Shown here: positions 1 through 9,500 of the stretch, one piece after another
How the letters are laid out: each line of letters opens with the position of its first letter
Position numbering within the stretch: the stretch's first letter is position 1
Notes under the pieces: generated by a model
Database searches by the model: none
Seen by the model: only the letters and a program-made list of their open reading frames with translations
What the model was told of the DNA's origin: nothing
NCBI GenBank assembly: GCA_028565635.1
Contig: JAOXYB010041483.1
Location: 1-12,952 of the forward strand
Length of the DNA: 12,952 nt
From: Phoronis ovalis
Lineage: Eukaryota; Phoronida; Phoronidae
Reading direction: 5' to 3'
Translations under genes and position numbers: made by a program

Positions 1-5
1 GGCGG

Positions 6-178
6 ACAATTTCCGCAAGGCGGCAAACTTCTAGACCCATTTATAGGAAATCATAAATCTTTTACAAAACTCCGTGATCGGAACTCTCGGTCTTATATAT
101 GTGATATTTCCCTTTTCCGGTCACGGAGTTTTGTAAAAGATTTATGATTTCCTATAAAATGGGTCTTGCGGAAGTTGT
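6..178. repeat. Long near-perfect inverted repeat (MITE-like hairpin)
   Basis: Positions 34-81 and 117-165 are reverse complements with only one mismatch and one 1-nt gap, forming a stem of about 48 bp around a 35-nt AT-rich loop (82-116). A further outer pair, 6-18 with 166-178, matches 12 of 13 bases, separated from the inner stem by a 15-nt insertion on the left side only. No target-site duplication is visible at either boundary, and the left edge lies close to the window start, so the true ends are uncertain. The shape fits a small non-autonomous foldback or MITE element. It could also be a recent inverted duplication. If transcribed it would make a long double-stranded hairpin. Confidence 0.85.
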
Positions 179-382
179 ACCCTGGGTACACTTCTGTAGT
201 ACCCCTTACGACAACGACCCTTTCAGCCGCACTATAACATACAGCTAGATTGTCTGCATGTGTACTTTACCTATCAAATCTGGTGTTCACGTATTTCAGT
301 TATCACAAAGCGCATGCATTTGAACAACGCTAAACACCAGTAAATAAAGAAAAGACGTTTAGTTGCTAATTTTTGTTTGGCT
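179..382 (+). promoter_or_regulatory. Presumed 5' flank and 5' UTR of the RING-bromodomain gene
   Basis: This stretch lies between the hairpin repeat and the first ATG. It must hold the 5' UTR and possibly the core promoter, unless an upstream non-coding exon exists. No clear TATA box, initiator or CpG enrichment stands out. The only TATA-like word is a weak CTATAAC near 231. The role is assigned by position alone. Confidence 0.25.
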
Positions 383-505
383 ATGGATAAAAAGAAATTC
401 CATTGTTTTTGTCCTAATTGTAAGAACAGATACATGCGTGACAATCAAAATTGCCGGAATGAAACTCCTATGATATTAGATTGCAACCATACATTATGTT
501 ACAAG
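383..505 (+). CDS. Exon 1: first half of C3HC4 RING finger
   Basis: Forty-one codons from ATG 383 to AAG, then a gtaatt donor at 506 (phase 0). It holds RING ligands C10, C13, C34, H36 and C39, with the typical Asp-Cys-Asn-His-Thr-Leu-Cys core. The intron falls exactly between K41 and the next zinc ligand, C42, in exon 2. Reading past 505 would enter an antisense LINE, which confirms that the exon ends here. A second Cys pair (C8, C24) is not needed for the RING. Confidence 0.85.
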
Positions 506-3500
506 GTAATTTCAATTGGTAAATTACTTACTTACTTATGTTTATTTATGTTGATTTCCAATTCAGGATCCAGTTGGTTCCTTTATATTGGACTCTGCAT
601 CTTCATCCCAGGTTTGAATTTCTTTCCCACTTTCGGAGATCGTTGCCTTGTAATCGTCATATACAATTATTTGGTTGGCCCAGCATTTGTCAAGTCGGGT
701 TTTGAAAGAATCTGTGCTTGAAGCAGAAACTACATCTTCTGACAGGCTAATCCAGTAGTTGAAACTACATCTTCTGACAGGCTAATCCAGTAGTTTACCA
801 CTCTGATGGCAAAAGTATTTTTTCTCAAATCAGTTCCTGCTCTTTGTGTGTACAGCTTTTTACTATGGCCTCGTGCTCCTGTTCTCGGCCGGTGCCATAT
901 CTTTCCAGAATTTAATGAAAGGTGAGACTTCTTTATCATATAATAACCATTTATCATCTTGTACAGCTCGATCATATCACCACGGATTTCTTCTATAGTT
1001 CAGTGTTGGCAGTCTTAATTTCTTTAATCTTTCCGGATATGATAGTATGTTGTAGTATATTCTGCTTCTTAAATGTTTTTTTTTGAAGAATCTGTCAAAA
1101 AAAACTCTTTTATTAGTATCTTAGCTTCATTTCTTGTCACAGCACTATGTAGTAGGTATATGTTGTATGCACTTTTACCGTTGCTTTACATTTTTAATGT
1201 ACCTATACATGTATATGATGGTATGTAAAAAAAAACAGTCACCAGAGATTTTGTATTAGACTACAAAATTCAAAACTGTGTATTTATTAATCAATATGGT
1301 GCATTTGTGTATTATTTACACTGCTTGTGAGCTTTCAGAAATTAAACGTAACAAAAAAATAATAAATAAATTTGTTCATGCATTTGTTATCATTTCATGG
1401 AAACTATAGGGCACGCACGGAGGCAACCCCAAACTCTCTGATTCAAGGATAACATTTGAGGTATTTAATGTAACTATATACTAAACAAATTTATTCTTAA
1501 CAGTGCCTTGAAATTTTATGGGATGCTACGAAATCAATAGATAACGATGTTGTCGAATGCCCAATGTGCTCAAAAACTACCAAGGTCAGCAACTGCATAC
1601 CCGCTTATGGTGACATATACATGTATGGTCCTAATTCTTGTGAGGAAGCGGTAAGAACACTAGTGTGCACATTTACGAAACCGTTTAAAAAAAACTGGTT
1701 GATGTATGAAAAATGTGTGTAAATAAACTGTCGAACTTTCCCTGTTTTTAAAAACATTATCTAGCACTGTTAAATTCAAGCCATTTCAAAATCACTTTAT
1801 GTAATCCGGTATATAAGTGTCAATATTTTACTCTCTATGTAAAAAAAGCAACTAAAAAGATTGTGCATTTATATGCGTTACCTGGTATAACTTCATTCTC
1901 TCAGACATAGTACGTATTCCATCTTAATTTATTATATTATTTGCAGCAGAATTATAGCACTGCCAGTGAAAAAAAGGGTGGGAATAATTTTTATGTCCAC
2001 AACATATTTCCTGACACTATTTCAAGAATGAAAGCAACAGGAAAAAGAGCATTAGGTGTCGACGCGTTATTCACTGAGCAAAAGCCATGTGCAAGGTTCT
2101 TAACCGACACGCAGCGAACGTTACAAAGCCATTCTAAGCCAGCTATTGTATCTTACTCCAAAAATCATGTGCGAACTCAACCAATGGTCACTTTTAACGG
2201 CAAACCGTTTGATAAGTCAGACCAACGACAAATTAAAGCTGGTGACACAGTGAGATTAGAGCTGACGCCAGGTGTAAAAAAGATCATCTTCAATGGATTT
2301 CATCCTAAAGTAATTAATTCAGCTGCCAAAGATCTAAGTAATTCTAATGCCCGCCATGTGACTTTGGCTCAAAGACATGTAAATAATGCACCCGTAATTT
2401 ACACAAGCAGCGAAAGCTCTCTGGGTACTGTCTTTCCTTTTAACTGTTTAGCTGTTTCAGGAACTGGAAGTAGGAGTACTGACAGTGGTAGCGGCAGCGT
2501 ACCACAGAGCTTGTGCGATGAAAATGAAATTGATATAGGAATGAATTACGACAGAAAAGTATCTAATCAAAGCAAGCAATTTAGTATTGATCTCGTTATA
2601 GAGCAGAACAGTAGCCAAGTAATTAGCACAAATCCAGTGCAGAAAACAGAATGTAAAACTGTATTTGACCCTGTTAATTTCGCCCAGGATGTTCAAACTT
2701 CAAATATACCTGCATCTTGTATCATGGCATCAAATACTGTCGCAGTTTCGCAAAGTAATGTAGATGTTCTGCTTCATAGTCCAGCTCCACAAAAAGATCC
2801 TTTGGTTAAAATGGAGCAATCTCAGAAGAAGGCGGGTGCTTGTTGTGCTAATATAGTAGTGAACAGTAACCAGACAAGTCAATCAGACGAAGGGTCATTT
2901 AGTAACGAACTGGCTTTAAAATCGGCCAATGGCATATCAAAACAGAACGATGATATATCCCAAGCTGCACACAATGCGGATGATGCTCAATCAAGACCGT
3001 TGAGACACGTAGACCCTTCATTTGGTAGAAGTATGTTAACAAGTCATATCACAAATAAATCTAAACGAAGAACAGTTCCTCCAAATCTCAGATACTCCAA
3101 TCAATATGCCTTGAAGGCTCGACTGCCAGTTCTACCGGCTGGGATAGTAAGTGAACTAAAGAGATTGGGACAAGAGACACTTAGCGAAACAGACTACGCT
3201 ATAAAGATGTTTCCAAGCAATATTCGCACAACGAGAATAAATCCTTGCAAAAGTGCGTGCACGATCTCGAGGTTAATACTAGATGAGCAATGTGACCCTT
3301 ATCGTACGTTAGACAGTTCTAGCATACATACACGACCACGTGGTCGTACAAATAATGGTAGCCGTAAGGGGAAAAAATTAAAAGTATATAATGAAGCTGC
3401 GGCATCTGATTTGATGCCAAAACAGATTGCCAATACTAATGTTGCAACTGCCAATTGCCTAAGTAATAAGAACACAAGAAATGAAAATGATGATGAAAAC

Positions 3501-6500
3501 GGAAGTTTATCAAGTTTAAAAGAAAATAATAAAACCATACTAGAAGGGGAGGATCGCAAATTAAAAGCTTCGTTTCCCGAGCTAAGTGACAATGATGGTT
3601 TCACGGGTTTAAACACGACAATTGTTCAAAATGCTTTAAATGACGTTAGTGAATCTGTATTTGTTGACTCAGTAAGTACTGATAATAGTAAGAAAAATAA
3701 AAAACAAGGCGATAACGGGAATTCAAAGCATGACACCAATAAATTATCTCACTATAATGACATAACTACAATGCTACCTAATGATGAACAAAATGGCGTC
3801 TTGGTTATTAAATGCTACTGTAGTTATTGTCGAGATCTACCACCCACAGAAACTGCTCTAGCTTTGGAAAGCAGATCCGCTCATGAGAAATTGTCCATTC
3901 CGGATTTATATATGACAGCTGTTTCAAGAAGAGATGGCACAATTAGCACACAAAATGAGGGACACAAGTTCAAAATTCACCATGAAGTTCAATGTTTCCA
4001 AAATGAGCTCATTATCATAGGAAATTCTATACACAGATTCATTTTACGACAAGATATACCGCAACAAAATTGTTTAGAGGTTTGGAGAATGTATAGAATG
4101 GTTCACTTAACTATTGATAACGCTTTAAACATTTTAATATCCATTGTACCGCCTTCAACACATGGTGTAATTTTTCCACCTTCTATAAGAAGCTATCTTC
4201 GTTCTTCTTTACTGTCAGTACATTTGTTGGTGATAGAATTAATGCACCATGTCTATGCATGTCGTAGAACTTTTATTTCTGGTCGCGAGACAAGTTCTTT
4301 AACTCAACAAGATAAGTCTTCCTTGTGTTTGTCATTTTCGGGTGACGAAACTTCGACCGACAGTGATAAAACGTCTCACTACGATTACGATATTCAACTT
4401 TTCCCAGACGGCATATTTGAAGATGAACAAACAAATACGAAGAACAATTGTCAGGCTCAGCTATCTGGCAAACGAAGAGATAGTAGTACTTTCTACAGAG
4501 GAAAACGGCGAAGACGGTATAGACGACGTTCAATCAGCGGACATTCCGACAGGAATCTTTTGAATCAGCATATATCACCACAACTTCAGAACCATTCAAA
4601 GTCAAACAGGAAGATAACAGCTAATAACCTGAACAGTGTCAACGAACATGCAGTAGTAAAGAAGAAGCGCATATTTGAATGTGACGTGGTCATAAGTTCG
4701 AAAACTGTGTTACCTAAATCCATTAATACAACCTGCACGTCTTTTGTGCACTGCGATAAGAACGCCATAGAAACACCGTGTGATATGTCAGTGGATGGCA
4801 ATGGAGGTTCTGATGACAACGAACATTCCATACATGTTGAAAGAATGGTTGACAGAAGTGTTTCCACTGACATAGGCTTTCAAACACACAGAGGGCAAAA
4901 GGCACATACAGAGAAATTGGCAACAGCAAATAATTTCAGTAAAGCAATTAAAAGAAGTAATGACAGGTCACCAAGCCGCTCTGCTTACTTAGGTGCCACA
5001 CCAAACATGCGCAGACAACCTGAAAGAAAAAATATGGTCCTAGAAAGCCCCAAGCTTGTGCCAGCTGAAACTAAAAGCAAAATATGGCAGAATAAAACAG
5101 AGACATGCTGCAGTTTTACGGACTTTAATACAACGGAAGATTGTGAAAGGTCAGCAGTCACTAATGATTGCAGAGTGAATAATCGCAAAATTGATTTTTA
5201 TTATTCGAGTACTTATGACAAAACAATGGACATTTGTTTAGATGATTCTAACAATAATATGCATTCCCAAACAATTTACAATATTTTGCCCTTGGAAGAA
5301 TGCAATACAAACGCTGATCAGCAGTGTGCTAGCGACTCGATAGAGACTTGGCATCAAGACTCACCTGATATAAAGGAAATTGATATTGAACACGAAGAAG
5401 AGGTCCCGTTTGTTTTGAGTCTTGATGAAATACGTCAAACCGCGTTCTGCGGTAAAAATGGATATAATTGCTCTGATAACGAGCAAATTAATGAAAACCA
5501 TTACTGTTCTGTAAACACCAATACAGGTGAGCGCAATGAGCAGGTTAGTTATGTTGATAATATTATTACCACATTTAATAAGAAAGTCAAAACTCATTCG
5601 AAAAGCACTTTGAACAGTGATGAGCTTGTGTTATGTAAAATACAGCAAGGAGAAGTAAACCGACTAATCATAGTTTCCGAGTCGACAACAAAAGGTGAAG
5701 ATAGCAATAATTCGTTTACAGATATTGTAAGAAAAGAAAGCAAATGTTGCCAAACTTCTGATTACGAAAGTGATGAGGATTTACCCATAATTCTTTTGTC
5801 AACTGCGGCGAAGGAACGTATGCAAATTAAAAACAAACTGTCATTGAGAAATTCTGATGCATTAGATAAGTTTGAAAATGATTACGGCATTGTCTCAAGG
5901 AACGGTGCCTGTCGAGAAGTACATAGACGAAGATCAATGGTGCCCCAGGCGCCACATAAAGAAAGGTCGTTTGCTTGTAGACAAAATGACAAAAAGTTAA
6001 AAAATGTTAAACGTAGACTCTCGAAGAGCCCTCGCAACCCTGCTGTGCAACAAAAAACAAAAGAGGAATTAACCAGCCTAAACGCGTTCCAAGGTGGCAA
6101 AACTCCTTGTAGCACACAATTAACGTCGGACAATAATCTTGCCACGGTATCTTATAAAAAGCGGAAGAGGAAAATCGCAGAAAACGTTACCAGTGAATTA
6201 AATGAATTAAGCAAGTTTACTCAAACGAAGCTATCATATTTGAAGAAATGGTGGAAATTAAATAAAAAAAGGGAAAAACTGGGAACAGTTAATATGTTAA
6301 CCAACTACTCGAATGTTTCTTGCTCCAGCAACACATGTAAATATTACAAATCACTGTCAGAGAGCCCTGGGAATAACATGACAGATACACCCTTGTTAAA
6401 AAAACAATGCCCAGGAGAGATCACTTCAAATGCCGAAACAGGACATGCACCGTTAGAAATAGTTTCGGGATGTTGGGTACCATTGCTCAAGCAAAATCCG

Positions 6501-9500
6501 GTTGTTAGGCTATCTAAATGTTGTCCATCTTTTGTTAAATGTCAAGCAGCTGCAAGTTCAAATGAAAACTTTCTCTCATATGATCTAAGCGATTCCGTCG
6601 GCAAAATTGAAACACCTGCCAATTCCGACGATTATGTCAGTGAAATGAAAAAAGGCTGGTCAGTTAATGAAACACATACAGGGTCCTTAAGATTTGTAAA
6701 TATTGTGAGCAATGACTTACAGACAAATACCGAAACGTTGATTTCAACCAGCCAAGCGACGTCTGACGGGAAGCCTGTAAAGAAAACAGACGGTGGCACA
6801 CGTAGCTCAAAACAGAGTCACAAAGTAAGTTTCAACTACGGCAGTATGCCAAAATACAAAAGAATTATAAGTCCGTCATATTTAATATGCACTGGGGGTA
6901 TAATGAAAAAAATGCCTGCACAAAGTACTACCGGAAAAAGAAAAACGAGATCTGTCCATAGAAGACATGCTACCATAGCTTCAAAACAAACATTATTCCC
7001 CAGAAAAAGTCAACATGTAAGAAGGAGCTTACAATCAAGTTTTGAAGAGACATCGGATGATGGTTGTTCCAGTAGAATGGAAATTATACCAGAAAGAAAA
7101 TCACGAGGTTTCAAGTATACGGAGGTAAGAAGCGGCCAAACCTATAGCTCCGTCTTTACAGTAAGTGTTGGCTTGAAGCTAACGGTAGTTATGTATAAAT
7201 AACGAGGCTATATTTTGCATACTATCGAAATAAATTTCTTGTTTTAGCCCAAAGAATCATGCAAGAACCTATAGAATTTAACATTTTCTTATAATCTCAT
7301 TTTTGTCGTTTTCGTTATATTTATTAAAATAATAGTATATTTTTTTGTCAGGAATGTCGCACTATCCTAAATGCTGTATTCAATTTATCAGGAGCCGAGT
7401 TCTTCTGTCATGAAGCCGACGAAGATCTGGTAAGTACTGTGCGCATCTGTATCTTTTCTATCCAGCAAACATTCGATGATGCAAGCATTACATAGCTACA
7501 GGTATAGAGGTCTACATAACCGGCAAAGTTCTGTTACAGTAGGTTTCCGAGTTATGCTTTCTTCTGATAAAGTACTAAATTTTGTTTGTGACAGGTTTGT
7601 GACAGTTATTCAGATTTTTCTCACGTCATCAGCTTAGTTTGTTAGGGAATCGCTATATAAGGAATCCCAGAATCCCGAATTCCATATGGTTCTAAAGTGC
7701 TACGTGGATCAACGCGAAATGTTATTTATACATGCCGAGCACAATGTTGCACACGTAGTGACCATTCAGCCTATTCAGGTACTTGCGTGTATTTAGAGGG
7801 AAAGGGGCGAACTTATTTTCCTACAGATGTGAAAAGGGTTATATTTTATTTTCGTGCGGTGAGATTCATTGAATTTTATTCCCGGGATTTATTTTGATCT
7901 GTGCTATTTATTTTCGTGTTTTGGGCTTGTGATAATTTGTGTAGCAAAAAGATTATCATTTTTTACTTTTGTGCAATGAGATTGAACATTTTCCCCTATC
8001 CCCTCCATTTCGTCTCATATACAATATTTTGCAAAATGAAAGCATGATAAATAACTCTCCATTGCAGATCCCTAGAATATGCTCTAACCCTGAATGACCG
8101 TCCAATATAATTATCTTCAATCTTAAGAGTGCAGCCTGTGATAGGCTGTGTACAACCTGTTTATGAAATGGTAATTATTGTTGAGGTTGAAAAGGATCGT
8201 ACTATCTTCGCGACCTGCGATTGCAGAAGTTTATTACTTGTGATTTACGAAAAGACAATTTTATTCCCCGTGAGATGCTGTCACTATACCCCCTATTTCC
8301 CTCCTCAATGTCCCGTCACAGCAGATATTTCTGGCATCACAAACCAATATTTTGTATATACGGGAGAGCATAACTCGGAAACCTATTGTAAAGAATATGA
8401 AAAGAAAACATTACTAAGTTAAATCCATAAAAATTTGCATAATTATGTTTGAAAGCCTGCAACTATGTAATTATTTTTTTCTAAACAGGACATGTGATAA
8501 CCACAACTAATTAAACCTCTTTTTTAAAACAGAGATTTGTAAAAAGTTGAATTCCAAGAGCACAAAATTCAAAAGAATAGAAGCTGGGACTTTTATAACA
8601 AGATATAATACACCTTTAAAAAGTTTAATTTATACTTTCAATTTTCACAATATTGAACTTTTGCTGGTTTACCTTTCTATTTTAATTTATAAACATTGTG
8701 CATTCACTTTTTGAGGATTTTTCTAATTGTCTTTCTTTCTTGAAGCGTATTTGAAAAAAATATTTATTGTTCTCTTTCAGTATCCTGATTATTACACAAT
8801 CGTGAAGTTTGCCATCAATCTACAAGACATAGCTTATAAGTTAGCTCAAGCTCATTTCACGAATGTGGGAGAATTTGTCAACATTATGAAGAGGATGTTT
8901 AACAATTATAATCTCTACCGAGATGTATGTTTTAACACCCAACTAACATTCAGATCATGTTATGCTTTGAAATAAAATATGTCGGCGGACTATTTTTTAA
9001 TAATTCTTTGTAGACTACTTATCGCCCAGGAAGCTATTCCCAAAATTCCAGCTATTAAAATCATTCAGTGTTTCTCCAAGTTTTCTTTGATTTGCCTATC
9101 TTGTATTTTTTTTCACTTCATGTGAATATCAAAAACGGCGAAAACAGATACAGATTTACACATTATCCTTGTTATGATTGTCTTCATAGTTTCTGTTGGT
9201 TTTCCTGCATTTTATCGACTACTTCTTTCGCGCAAAATCTGGCAGTGTTCATGATAGATTCGTTACTACATAGCCGTCTGGCAGTTATTCTAAAAAAGTT
9301 GTTTTTTGAATTGATTGGCAAATACATGAAGTTGACAAAACATAAATAAATAGTACCGGGTAGATGACTTGTTTAGTCCACATGTTTTGTCTTTTAGTCC
9401 ACCGATATTGATGTTAAAAGTATGAAATTCGCTGAAGATGTATTTAATGCAAAATTACGAGAGGTATTTCCAACTGAAGATTTCTCAGGTAGTAGACATT

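Noticed and set aside
506-721. Extension of the RING exon reading frame past 505
   Set aside because: A donor sits at 506, the RING needs ligands found in exon 2, and the extension runs antisense through a LINE remnant.
726-795. CRISPR-like repeat
   Set aside because: Only two adjacent copies with no spacer, in eukaryotic intron DNA.
1941-1946. Starting the long frame at TTG 1941 as an independent gene
   Set aside because: TTTGCAG here is a splice acceptor in phase with exon 2; no ATG with good context starts the frame nearby.
2457-6145. Minus-strand and +2 frames opposite or within the giant exon
   Set aside because: They are short frames shadowing a strong 5.2 kb coding frame and show no motifs.
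6454-6570. PHD finger in the Cys-rich stretch of exon 3
   Set aside because: Cys spacing does not fit C4HC3 and there is no His in the right place.
383-7124. BRCA1-like gene (RING plus giant exon)
   Set aside because: The C-terminal exons are a bromodomain, not BRCT repeats.
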